DNA from: CACKLF01 sp002725175
GTDB lineage: Bacteria > Pseudomonadota > Alphaproteobacteria > Rhodobacterales > Rhodobacteraceae
Assembly: GCA_002725175.2 (NCBI GenBank)
Contig: PBQX02000119.1
Location: forward strand, 1-39,280
DNA: 39,280 nucleotides
Direction: 5' to 3'
Shown here piece after piece: positions 26,617 through 34,993 of this stretch. A program made the position numbers and the translations under genes. Each line of letters begins with the position of its first letter. Within the stretch, counting starts at the first letter, position 1. The notes beneath the pieces were generated by a model. The model saw nothing but the letters and a program-made list of their open reading frames with translations, did not search any database and was not told the DNA's origin.

Positions 26617-27552
26617 ATGTTACTCTTTTTATTTAAGCGAATAATAATACTGTTTCTGACGCTAATTTGCCTATCATTCACGGTTTTTAGCTTGGTCACA
26701 ATTGAGCCTAATCTTAAAAAANTGGCTCTAAATCAAGCTAATATGAGAATGGAAGAAGACGAAGTTCAATCTTGGCTCGAAAAAAATGGCTATAAANGAC
26801 CACTTCTTGTCCAATATGGTGAGTGGTTGGGAAATGCTGTAACAGGAGATTTCGGCTACTCAACACATTTNAGAAAACCAGTTAATGAAGTAATNTGGCC
26901 AAAATTAGGTCACACAGGAATTTTAATGTTCTGGGTATTTTTACTAACAATACCTATCGCACTTACTATTGGAATATTGGCCGGTATGAGGGAAGGAACA
27001 AAAACCGATCGAACNCTCTCAATATTTGCAATCTTCACAACTTCCGTTCCCCCATATGTGAGCGGAATACTGTATACTATTATATTTTCTAGTTGGCTTG
27101 GTATTTTTAAAGGTGTTGCAAAGGCCGGAAACATTACTTTTGAAAANTTNGCNTTGCCAGTACTTACAATAGTNGCCTATGACATTGGCTATATTGCTAG
27201 AATGACAAGAGCTTCAATGGTAGAGGTTATGGGCTCTCAGTACATAAGGACCGCAAGACTGAAAGGAATGCCTTTTATGTCAGTAGTCTTAAAGCACGCA
27301 CTTCGAAATGCCCTCATAGCTCCCTTTACTGTTATTATGCTTCAGTTTCCGTGGTTATTGACTGGAGTAGTCATTGTAGANAAATTGTTTAACTATAAGG
27401 GGTTTGGTTTCTTACTTGTGTCTGCAGCGGACCAGAATGATATAGATGTTACCTTGGCATGTGGCGTTGTGGCAGTTGTTTTAGTTCTGACAACNCAGCT
27501 GATTTCAGACATTGGATATATCTTTTTAAACCCAAGAATAAGATTTACTTAA
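26617..27552 (+). CDS. ABC transporter permease, DppB/OppB type
   Basis: 311-residue inner-membrane permease. TM1 lies at about residues 7-27. A periplasmic stretch follows with the DppB-like GDFGYSTH and PVNEV segments, then about five helices. The EAA-type coupling loop (MPFMSVVLKHALRNALIAPFTVI, about 222-244) contacts the ATPase. DppB-type signatures YIARMTRASMVEVMGSQYIRTARLKG and NYKGFGFLLVSAADQND are clear. About ten N bases fall in it without breaking the frame. It begins 26 bases after the hairpin and is followed, 3 bases after its stop, by the second permease gene, so the two are certainly co-transcribed. Confidence 0.9.
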   Translation: MLLFLFKRIIILFLTLICLSFTVFSLVTIEPNLKKXALNQANMRMEEDEVQSWLEKNGYKXPLLVQYGEWLGNAVTGDFGYSTHXRKPVNEVXWPKLGHTGILMFWVFLLTIPIALTIGILAGMREGTKTDRXLSIFAIFTTSVPPYVSGILYTIIFSSWLGIFKGVAKAGNITFEXXXLPVLTIXAYDIGYIARMTRASMVEVMGSQYIRTARLKGMPFMSVVLKHALRNALIAPFTVIMLQFPWLLTGVVIVXKLFNYKGFGFLLVSAADQNDIDVTLACGVVAVVLVLTXQLISDIGYIFLNPRIRFT

Positions 27553-27555
27553 ATC

Positions 27556-28707
27556 ATGGACTCAATTAGCACTCTAGAGATTTGGCAAATATTTTTTACT
27601 AGGCTCTGGCCTGTGTGGGCTGCATTAGCAGTCACCTTTTTTGTTTTGTATCAAATGAGGAAAAAACTTGGCACTTTAGGACAGATATTTGACTCGAGAG
27701 TTGGCTTGGTTGGATTATTTATCGTATTATTTTGGATCTATGCTGCTATATTTGCTGACCTCATAGCNCTTTTTGAGCCGCTAGAGCAATCTGGTNTATA
27801 TAGGAGAAAACCTCCTGGAACCATAAATGCNAATGTTGGAATACCCTATATTTTTGGCACTGATACTCTTGGAAGAGATTTATTCAGCAGAATGATTTAC
27901 GGTAGTCAAATAGTTTTGCTTATTGCACCTGCTGCAACCTTAGTTGCATATATTGTCGGAATTACTTTAGGATTGCCAGCCGGTTATATAGGTGGCTTTT
28001 ATGATACTGCNCTATCATTNCTTGCCAATTTAGTTCTCGCATTTCCAGTGATTTTATTATTCTATCTTTTAGTAGCTCCGGGCATTAGGGAGACAATCCT
28101 GCCCAACATTATGGCTGGGATATTTTTTATTATTCCGATTCTTTTTGCACTTATGGTAGTTTTCTCACGATTCTCACAAAGGTTAAGCGTTTTAGTCCCC
28201 TCCTCCATTGTAATTCTAATTATAGGCGCCTGGCTTTATTCTGGATTGGTATTTAATGCCGACCCCCTAGGCTTGGTTGCNATTGACCCAAATGAATTAA
28301 ATATCTTTGCAGCTGTTGTTTTTACAACTTCCCCAGGTGTTTTCAGAATAGTTAGAGGCTTGACCCTAGATATCAGAACAAGAGATTATGTCGCTGCAGC
28401 TGTGACCAGAGGAGAGAATCCATTATTTATAATGATATGGGAAATTCTTCCAAATGCGAGAGGTCCACTTATTGTCGATAGCTGTCTAAGGATAGGTTAT
28501 GTAACTATTTTATTAGGTACTTTAGGCTTTTTTGGTCTCGGTATGGAGCCAGAAAGTCCTGATTGGGGATCAATGATTAATCAAACAAGAAGTTATATCA
28601 GGTTAGTACCTACAATTGTACTTCCACCGACTATAGCATTGGCATCCTTTGTATTGGGATTAAATTTACTAGCTGATGGTCTCCGTGAGCAATCATTAAA
28701 GGATTAG
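27556..28707 (+). CDS. ABC transporter permease, DppC/OppC type, with an internal extra segment
   Basis: 383-residue permease, clearly longer than the usual 280-310. DppC signatures are present: FGTDTLGRDLFSRMIYGSQ (about 100-118), PAGYIGGFYD (about 141-150), the EAA loop with EILPNARGPLIV (about 296-307), and LGFFGLGMEPESPDWGSMI. The extra length has two sources. One is an N-terminal hydrophobic segment (about 17-33). The other is an insertion of roughly 65-70 residues (about 183-250) containing two further hydrophobic stretches between the LLFYLLVAPG helix and the FTTSPGVFRIVRG segment. The frame is continuous across the insertion. It pairs with the DppB-type permease and is followed four bases on by the ATPase gene. 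Confidence 0.88.
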   Translation: MDSISTLEIWQIFFTRLWPVWAALAVTFFVLYQMRKKLGTLGQIFDSRVGLVGLFIVLFWIYAAIFADLIXLFEPLEQSGXYRRKPPGTINXNVGIPYIFGTDTLGRDLFSRMIYGSQIVLLIAPAATLVAYIVGITLGLPAGYIGGFYDTXLSXLANLVLAFPVILLFYLLVAPGIRETILPNIMAGIFFIIPILFALMVVFSRFSQRLSVLVPSSIVILIIGAWLYSGLVFNADPLGLVXIDPNELNIFAAVVFTTSPGVFRIVRGLTLDIRTRDYVAAAVTRGENPLFIMIWEILPNARGPLIVDSCLRIGYVTILLGTLGFFGLGMEPESPDWGSMINQTRSYIRLVPTIVLPPTIALASFVLGLNLLADGLREQSLKD

Positions 28708-28711
28708 AAAA

Positions 28712-30367
28712 TTGTCAAATTCAATTCTGAAAATCAAAGATCTATCAATCACCCTTCCTAAAAATGCTGATAGGAAATTTGCTGTCGAAGATGTCAACCT
28801 AGAGGTTCACAAAGGAGAAATCCTTTGTGTCGTTGGTGAAAGTGGGTCTGGAAAATCAGTAATGACGAGTGCGATACTAAATGAGGTCCCTGGCTCATTG
28901 GACATCACTTCCGGGAGTATCGAGTTTGACAATCAAGATATTTTGAAACTACCGCAAAAAGAACTTAATGATCTTAGGGGCGCTCGCATTTCGATGATTT
29001 ATCAGGAACCAATGGCTGCCTTAAATCCGTCAATTAGAGTTGGAAAGCAGGTTGATGAAGTTTTTGCCCTACACCGACCTGAAATTAAAGTAAATGACAG
29101 AAAAGCTGAAACTCTAAAACTGCTCGAACAGATGAAATTACCAACACCAGAGCGAATTTATTCTAGTTATGCTCATCAAGTCTCAGGTGGGCAATGTCAA
29201 AGAATAGTAATTGCAATGGCACTAGCATGTAACCCAGATATATTAATTGCAGATGAGCCAACGACTGCACTCGATGTAACCACACAAGCTGAGATTTTAA
29301 GACTTATCTCCGACCTAAAGGAAATCTATAATAATACAATTATTTTTATCACACACGATTTTGGAGTTGTTGCAGATATTGCAGATCGCATCGTGGTAAT
29401 GTGTCAAGGAAAGATAATTGAAGAAGGTCAAAAAGAAGACATATTAATGAGACCCAAGGAACCGTACACACAATTACTTGTTGATGCGATGCCCTTGCTT
29501 GAAACAACTAGAACCCCAGACCAAAGCCGAACGGATGAACCTAGTGTTGAAGTAAGTAAGCTTCACAAAATTTATAAAACCCGGGGCGGCCAAGTCCATG
29601 CACTAAACGATGCATCTTTTGTTCTTAGAAATGGAGAAACATTGGGTGTCGTTGGTGAAAGTGGTTCAGGAAAATCAACACTAGCTAAAACTTTAATTAG
29701 ACTTGAAGAGCCTACTTCTGGTTCGGTAAACATAAGGCAGGAAAATTTTCTTTCCTTGTCAGGAGCCGATTTAATTTCATCTAGACAAAAAATTCAAATG
29801 ATATTCCAAGATCCTTTTGGTTCTCTAAATCCAAGCCAAACCGTGGGTTTTATGCTGATGCGAAGCTTGGAGCTGCAAGGGGAAGATCCTGTCGAAGCAA
29901 AGGCTCGATCCCTTAAGCTGTTGCAGCAGGTAGGGCTTGGGGATCAAGCATTCAATAGAAAGCCTAGAAACTTTTCTGGCGGGCAGAGACAGCGTATTGG
30001 CATAGCCAGGGCTCTATCCATGGGACCTGATGTAGTAGTGGCCGATGAGTGCGTATCTGCTCTTGATCTATCGGTTCAAAAGCAGGTTTTACTTCTGCTA
30101 AACGATCTGCAATCTACCTATAAAATGGCGATCATTTTTATAACCCATGACTTAAGAGTTGCGGCACAAGTTTCAGATTATATTACCGTCATGGAAAAAG
30201 GAAAAATGGTAGAATTTGGAACAGCTGATGATGTGTTCAATAGACCTAAACATGATTACACAAAAAGGTTATTAGATGCAGCTCCAGGTAAAGACTGGCA
30301 CCCACCTAGGCTTGATCCTAAGGAAGCTGCCGAAATAGCTAAGAGCCTGGAAAAAAGTTTTTCTTGA
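28712..30367 (+). CDS. ABC transporter ATPase with two fused nucleotide-binding domains (DppD-DppF type)
   Basis: 551-residue fusion of two peptide-type ATPase domains that power the upstream permeases. Domain 1 has Walker A GESGSGKS (about 43-50), signature VSGGQCQRI (about 158) and Walker B ILIADEPTTALD. Domain 2 has a second GESGSGKS (about 315-322), signature FSGGQRQRI (about 422) and Walker B VVVADECVSALD. Both halves keep the switch histidine (FITHD). Both appear catalytically competent. The start is TTG 28712, four bases after the permease stop and with GGA upstream; no early in-frame ATG exists. It is the last gene of the transporter block, 70 bases before the first cupin gene's ATG. 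Confidence 0.93.
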   Translation: MSNSILKIKDLSITLPKNADRKFAVEDVNLEVHKGEILCVVGESGSGKSVMTSAILNEVPGSLDITSGSIEFDNQDILKLPQKELNDLRGARISMIYQEPMAALNPSIRVGKQVDEVFALHRPEIKVNDRKAETLKLLEQMKLPTPERIYSSYAHQVSGGQCQRIVIAMALACNPDILIADEPTTALDVTTQAEILRLISDLKEIYNNTIIFITHDFGVVADIADRIVVMCQGKIIEEGQKEDILMRPKEPYTQLLVDAMPLLETTRTPDQSRTDEPSVEVSKLHKIYKTRGGQVHALNDASFVLRNGETLGVVGESGSGKSTLAKTLIRLEEPTSGSVNIRQENFLSLSGADLISSRQKIQMIFQDPFGSLNPSQTVGFMLMRSLELQGEDPVEAKARSLKLLQQVGLGDQAFNRKPRNFSGGQRQRIGIARALSMGPDVVVADECVSALDLSVQKQVLLLLNDLQSTYKMAIIFITHDLRVAAQVSDYITVMEKGKMVEFGTADDVFNRPKHDYTKRLLDAAPGKDWHPPRLDPKEAAEIAKSLEKSFS

Positions 30368-30437
30368 ACTCAAACTTTTAACCTATCTATTAACAATAAT
30401 CTAAAAAAGACAGGTGACTTTCTCGGAAGGAAGTGAA

Positions 30438-31187
30438 ATGAATGTTAAACCGCTATTACAAGAATGCATTAGCTCATACGCCTCCCATTTTTCAAAACTT
30501 CACCATAAACCAGAATTGGATAAATTTAGATTAGGCATAGGCAAACTATTAAACGAAATATCCGTAAAAAACATAAAGCAAAAAAATCAAATAAATGTGC
30601 CAAAAAAAGTAGTCGAATACCTTAATAAATGCTCAGAAGTAAAAAAATTTGGCGGTAGCCTTGAAAATTCTCTCTTAAGTATTTCAAATAAACTGGACTG
30701 GTATAAAATAATTAATGGAACTAATTTAGATGAAAAATTAGTGAACGGGTTATTCGCTGCGCAGCTGTGTGGGTCCCGAGGCTTAATTAAATCTGACGAA
30801 ATATATTTAGGCTTATTTCTATTAGCTCCAAACCTTTTGTACCCTCTACACCAACACGAAGCCTTAGAACTTTATCATGTCTGTGCTGGAAATATCGAAA
30901 TTTCTCACGGCCGAAAGAAGAACCCGTTTAAGGTTAGTCAAGGGAATTTTTCCTTAACCCCAAGTAATCAGGTACATTCATTGAGGACAGGTCCAGATCC
31001 CTGCTTATTTTCTTATATTTGGGTTGCCGATGAAAAAAAATTGCCTGGAAAAAGCTGGTGGTGGCAAGAAAATTCTGATGGCTTTTGGTCCAGAATATCA
31101 TGGGAACGACAAGCTGATTCTTCATGGAAAATCTCTGGATCTGAAAGACTGACAGAAGAGTTAATTAAAGAAGCTGGCGATTATTAA
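30438..31187 (+). CDS. Cupin of the DMSP-lyase-like (DddQ/DddL/DddK) superfamily, copy 1
   Basis: 249-residue protein with a helical N-terminal half (about 1-110) and a C-terminal double-stranded beta-helix cupin. The metal/active-site pattern is YPLHQHEALELYH, giving Y135, H138, H140, E144 and Y146, with H180 in SNQVHSL. The tyrosine-to-tyrosine spacing (11) and the HxHx3ExY arrangement match DMSP-lyase cupins, which use the tyrosines for beta-elimination of dimethylsulfide and acrylate. The superfamily also has members of unknown activity, so DMSP cleavage is not proven. A second, similar copy lies at 34994. ATG 30438 has GGAAGGAAG in front and is preferred over the GTG at 30414. It follows the ABC importer and precedes a Rieske oxygenase. 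Confidence 0.78.
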   Translation: MNVKPLLQECISSYASHFSKLHHKPELDKFRLGIGKLLNEISVKNIKQKNQINVPKKVVEYLNKCSEVKKFGGSLENSLLSISNKLDWYKIINGTNLDEKLVNGLFAAQLCGSRGLIKSDEIYLGLFLLAPNLLYPLHQHEALELYHVCAGNIEISHGRKKNPFKVSQGNFSLTPSNQVHSLRTGPDPCLFSYIWVADEKKLPGKSWWWQENSDGFWSRISWERQADSSWKISGSERLTEELIKEAGDY

Positions 31188-31262
31188 AAAATTTTCCTTA
31201 GAATTTTACTATTAAATCTACAGAACTCATGGTTTAGTTAGATTATTGGTTTAGGAAAATAC

Positions 31263-32417
31263 ATGGAATCAAATCATCTAACATATTTGGAAGATTCACT
31301 ACCCTCACATTGGTATTACGACGAAGATTTTTTCAAAAAAGAAGTTACTAATATTTGGGGGAACCATTGGATCTATGTGTGCCACAAAAGTCGGATAAAG
31401 GAAAATCGAGCTTTTGTAACAATAAAGGTAGCAAATCAAAATATATTAGTTCTCAGGGATTCTAAGGGGTCCTTAAAGGCTTATTTTAATACATGCCGAC
31501 ATAGAGGCTCTATACTTTGTGACCAGGAAACTGGAGTTGTTGACTCAAAATTATTGCGTTGCCCATACCATCAATGGGCTTATTCTGTCGATACCGGAGG
31601 ACTGATAAGTGTAGCTTCATTTTCTAAAAACCCAGAGGGCTTCGACAAAAGCAAATTCTCTTTATTTAAAGTTGCAGTAGAGGAGTGGCGCGGATTTATT
31701 TTTATCAACTTAAATGAAAATGCATTATGGAATCCCAATGAAATTTTTCAAAGACCTCCACATGCTTTTAACAACTTTCCTGTGGAAGATATGGTTTGTG
31801 GTCATGTTTGGGAAAAAATTATAGATTCTAATTGGAAAAGTTTTTGGGAAAACTTTAATGAGTGTCTGCATTGCCCCAATATTCATCCAGAGTTAACGGA
31901 TCTCGTCCCGATGTTTTCAAATAGAGTAATTAATCCTAAAGACTTACCCACATGGATAGAAAAAACAAAAGATAGTGATCCAAAGTATTCCGGGGGGTTG
32001 AGATCTGGAGCGGAGACTTGGTCAAACGATGGTTCTGCTCAAGATTGCCAAATAAGCACATTAACTGAAGAAGATTTTCTTAAAGGCCATGTGTATGCGT
32101 CTTCATGGCCTTCTATGTTTTTAGGAGGTTATGCTGACCACGTAAGGGCGGTTAGAGTTACTCCAGTAAGCAGTGAAAAAGTAAAAATCACCGCAGAGTG
32201 GTTATTTGAAAAAGATACGATTAACAATAAAAACTATGACATCACTAATGTTGTTTCATTTGCCTGCACCGTAATGGAGCAAGATGCATACGCCTGTGAA
32301 CTTAACCAAAAAGGATTGCATTCAATTCCATATAGCAATGGCGTCTTGATGCCTGAAGAATATGTAATTAAGAATTTTCATGATTGGTTAAAAAACGAAA
32401 TGGGTGAGAATGTTTAA
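31263..32417 (+). CDS. Rieske oxygenase alpha subunit, GbcA/betaine-demethylase-like
   Basis: 384-residue oxygenase. The Rieske cluster ligands are C78, H80, C100 and H103 (CRHRGS...CPYHQW). The mononuclear iron site is in NFNECLHCPNIHPEL, with H203, H208 and the bridging-position Glu E200, plus D341 in VMEQDAYACELNQ. The NECxHCPxIHP pattern and the C-terminal EQDAxxCELNQKGL are typical of glycine-betaine (GbcA), carnitine and choline-type oxygenases, which remove N-methyl groups or cleave C-N bonds of quaternary amines. No reductase partner lies in the window. AGGA stands just before ATG 31263. It is 75 bases after the first DMSP-lyase-like cupin, so both may act on one methylated zwitterion. 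Confidence 0.87.
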   Translation: MESNHLTYLEDSLPSHWYYDEDFFKKEVTNIWGNHWIYVCHKSRIKENRAFVTIKVANQNILVLRDSKGSLKAYFNTCRHRGSILCDQETGVVDSKLLRCPYHQWAYSVDTGGLISVASFSKNPEGFDKSKFSLFKVAVEEWRGFIFINLNENALWNPNEIFQRPPHAFNNFPVEDMVCGHVWEKIIDSNWKSFWENFNECLHCPNIHPELTDLVPMFSNRVINPKDLPTWIEKTKDSDPKYSGGLRSGAETWSNDGSAQDCQISTLTEEDFLKGHVYASSWPSMFLGGYADHVRAVRVTPVSSEKVKITAEWLFEKDTINNKNYDITNVVSFACTVMEQDAYACELNQKGLHSIPYSNGVLMPEEYVIKNFHDWLKNEMGENV

Positions 32418-32449
32418 ATGAGACTTAAATTACCGTCTAACCGCTAATA

Positions 32450-33871
32450 CTAAATACCCATTGAAGAATAACTCTGAGCTATTCTTTTGATTGCTACCAT
32501 CATGGCAGCTGTTCTTAGATCTTTTACCTCATCATGCGCATTCCATGTTTCAGAAATAATTTCATAGGCATTACGCATAGTGTCCTCCAAACCAGATCTA
32601 ACTAGATCTATTTCCTTACCACCCTGAATAATTTTCTTTGCTAAATCTTCAGGAAATTCAGACCCGGTCAGGGTATTAATTCCCTCAATCAAAGCTCCAA
32701 AACGATTTTCCTCAGCTCTTCTTTGCATGCGCCCAAAGCGGATACGGCTTAAATTTTTTATCCATTCAAAATAACTTACTGTTACACCGCCAGCATTTGC
32801 ATACATATCAGGTATAATAACCTTACCCATCTTATTTAAGATATCGTCGGCTTCAGCTGAAACTGGCCCATTCGCCGCTTCTATAATTAACGGTGCTTTA
32901 ATTGAAGCAGCGTTCTCTTCTGTTATAACTAATTCCATTGCAGCAGGAATGAGAATATCAGCATCCGCTTCTAGTAATTCAATTCCCTTTGCAACAAAGC
33001 CTTGATAACCCTTCACACTACCGGTATCCAAAATGTGTTCTCTCAACTTCTGAATGTTGATACCAGCCTCATTTATTACTGATCCATCACGCTCAAGAAC
33101 ATGGGTTATAATTGCATTATCCTCAGTAGATAAAAATAAAGCTGCGTGNTAACCAACGTTTCCTAAGCCTTGAACAATGATCCTCTTATTGGCNAAACCA
33201 GGTGCNAGGCCGGTTTTTGCAACATCTCGCTTTTGATCAAAAAAAGCCTGAAGAGCATATTGCACGCCCCTTCCAGTTGCCTCGGTTCTGCCAGATATTC
33301 CGCCTTTAGATACTGGCTTTCCGGTCACACAAGCCCATGCATTTAACTCAGCAGGATTGAGCCTTCGGTATTCATCNGCCATCCAAGCCATTTCCCTCTC
33401 ACCGGTTCCTACATCAGGCGCAGGAACATTCTGAGAAGGATGGATNAAATCCCTTTTAGCCANTTCTTGAGTAAAGCGACGTGTAATTCTCTCTAATTCA
33501 TCAGCACTCCATTTCCTTGGATCAATTATCAAACCACCTTTCGATCCTCCGAAAGGAACTTCAACCAAGGCGCACTTAAAGCTCATTAATGCAGCAAGGG
33601 CCTCTACCTCATTTTGATTTACATCTGGAGCATAACGGATACCGCCTTTGACCGGTTCAAAGTGTTCTGAATGAACAGATCTATACCCCGTAAATGTATG
33701 CATTTCTCCTCTTAACCTAACACCAAATCTAACTACATAAGTCGAATTGGCGGATAGGATCTGATTTACCAAGCCCTTATCTAAACCGATATCATAACCT
33801 AAGCTCTCCAGTGAGCTAATTGCTTGTTGGAAATTTATTTCTATAGACCTTAAAAAGGCTTCACCTGCCAT
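32450..33871 (-). CDS. gdhA: Glutamate dehydrogenase (Glu/Leu/Phe/Val dehydrogenase family)
   Basis: About 473-residue NAD(P)-dependent amino-acid dehydrogenase. The N-terminal domain has VKGGIRYAPDVNQNEVEALAALMSFKCALVEVPFGGSKGG (about 74-113), with catalytic Lys in GGSKGG, and PAPDVGTGEREMAW. The Rossmann half has IIVQGLGNVGxHAA (the expected GxGxxG reads GLGNVG) and ANAGGVTVSYFEW. Glutamate is the usual substrate for this length and motif set. ATG 33871 (MAGEAFLRS) fits family starts; the TTG at 33889 would place the start inside an upstream repeat. Five N bases are scattered in the 5' half. It is transcribed against the catabolic genes on both sides, so it may be unrelated or may serve nitrogen release. 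Confidence 0.92.
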   Translation of the reverse strand: MAGEAFLRSIEINFQQAISSLESLGYDIGLDKGLVNQILSANSTYVVRFGVRLRGEMHTFTGYRSVHSEHFEPVKGGIRYAPDVNQNEVEALAALMSFKCALVEVPFGGSKGGLIIDPRKWSADELERITRRFTQEXAKRDXIHPSQNVPAPDVGTGEREMAWMXDEYRRLNPAELNAWACVTGKPVSKGGISGRTEATGRGVQYALQAFFDQKRDVAKTGXAPGXANKRIIVQGLGNVGXHAALFLSTEDNAIITHVLERDGSVINEAGINIQKLREHILDTGSVKGYQGFVAKGIELLEADADILIPAAMELVITEENAASIKAPLIIEAANGPVSAEADDILNKMGKVIIPDMYANAGGVTVSYFEWIKNLSRIRFGRMQRRAEENRFGALIEGINTLTGSEFPEDLAKKIIQGGKEIDLVRSGLEDTMRNAYEIISETWNAHDEVKDLRTAAMMVAIKRIAQSYSSMGI

Positions 33872-33888
33872 ATTCTTAGGCCAATCCA

Positions 33889-33947
33889 ATTAGTTGTTTC
33901 TATACAAAAATTAGTGTTACATTCTATACATAGTAGTGACAACTAAT
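33889..33947. promoter_or_regulatory. Repeat-rich putative operator between gdhA and the PhyH operon
   Basis: The outer arms ATTAGTTGT (33889-33897) and ACAACTAAT (33939-33947) form a 9-bp inverted repeat separated by 41 bases. Between them the direct repeat TTCTATACA occurs at 33898-33906 and 33922-33930, exactly 24 bases apart. The block sits directly upstream of the gdhA ATG, in the 243-base divergent gap to the PhyH gene. A regulator-binding region is the natural reading; which gene it controls is not visible. The rest of the gap (33948-34114) is AT-rich, with no further structure I can support. Confidence 0.4.
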
Positions 33948-34114
33948 ATTTTAACTTACGATAGGCTTTTACTGCCCACTATAAGATACAAGCTTAACCG
34001 ACCACACAGTCTCTTACAATTTGCACCCAAGAATAAAAATTTGTATTTAAACTAAAAAATTACATGTTAAAGTTTAATTAGTTATTTTTCAGTTTTCTTA
34101 TTTGGATGAGATAA

Positions 34115-34960
34115 ATGAAGCCAACTGTTACCACAGATCAAATAAAAAGATTTCAGGCAGATGGCGTAGTATTTCTGGAAGGGTTCTTCCCACAAGAATA
34201 TATTGATTCTCTAACTAAAGGCATCCAAAAAAATCTGGAGGATCCTGGCCCAAGAAAACATGTATGGAATAAAGAATCAGAAGGCCAATATACTCTTTAT
34301 GATTCAGATAACTGGAATAGGATCTCTGAGTATAAAAATGTTATCCAAAAAAGTGAACTTAAGAATATTGCAACAAAATTACTAAAAACGGATAAAGTGA
34401 ATTTCTTTTTTGAATCTATATTTGTCAGATCGAAAGGTGTTCAATTTTCTACACCATGGCACCAAGATGAACCATATTGGTCCGTTGAGGGTCATGATAC
34501 AGTAAGTATCTGGATGCCACTGGTTGATGTCAGAAAAGAAAGTGCTTTAGCATTTGTTCCAGGCTCACATCTTAATGGGAAAAAATATAAGCAGCAGGAC
34601 TTTGGGGAGCTCAATCCAGAGAAAAAGAGAGATGTGAATAGAGTCATTTTTGATAGTGAATGGGAACCCCTACCCGATATTGATGCCGATCGAAACAGGC
34701 ATAATGTTATTAGCTGGGAAATGAAGGCTGGTGACTGTGTTGCTTTCAATGGAAGGATTATTCATGGTGGTGGAGGTAAATTGCCAAAAGATAAAGATCT
34801 TCGCGTGTTTAACACCCAATGGCTTGGGGATGATGTGAGAGTGAATTTTCGCTCCTATGGGATGGACCCTGACCATTCTAAAAAAATGAGAGAGTTTGGG
34901 ATGACCTCTGGAGATCGAGTCGATAGCCGCGTTTATCCAGAATTTAAAGATTCAATTTAA
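34115..34960 (+). CDS. PhyH-family Fe(II)/2-oxoglutarate dioxygenase, copy A
   Basis: 281-residue dioxygenase of the phytanoyl-CoA hydroxylase family. The iron triad is complete: H116 and D118 in PWHQDEPYW, and H217 in GRIIHGGGG. R230 (LRVFNTQW) is placed to bind 2-oxoglutarate. FVPGSHLNG is the usual family block before the distal His. The family hydroxylates small molecules, including ectoine, proline derivatives and 2-aminoethylphosphonate, so the name does not mean phytanate. GGATGAGATAA precedes ATG 34115. It opens a plus-strand run, and the second cupin follows about 34 bases after its stop. The substrate is unknown but probably small and hydrophilic by context. Confidence 0.87.
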   Translation: MKPTVTTDQIKRFQADGVVFLEGFFPQEYIDSLTKGIQKNLEDPGPRKHVWNKESEGQYTLYDSDNWNRISEYKNVIQKSELKNIATKLLKTDKVNFFFESIFVRSKGVQFSTPWHQDEPYWSVEGHDTVSIWMPLVDVRKESALAFVPGSHLNGKKYKQQDFGELNPEKKRDVNRVIFDSEWEPLPDIDADRNRHNVISWEMKAGDCVAFNGRIIHGGGGKLPKDKDLRVFNTQWLGDDVRVNFRSYGMDPDHSKKMREFGMTSGDRVDSRVYPEFKDSI

Positions 34961-34993
34961 AAGAGGTAACAATTCGAAAAAAGGGTATTGCTA

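Noticed and set aside
29990..30070. Walker B of the second ATPase domain reads ADECVSALD instead of ADEPTSALD
   Set aside because: The catalytic Asp-Glu pair is kept and the Cys variant is common in DppF-type domains; not a sign of inactivation.
31190..31258. ATTTTCCT ... AGGAAAAT inverted repeat before the second Rieske gene
   Set aside because: The arms are far apart in AT-rich DNA, and the right arm includes the ribosome binding site; chance is a sufficient explanation.
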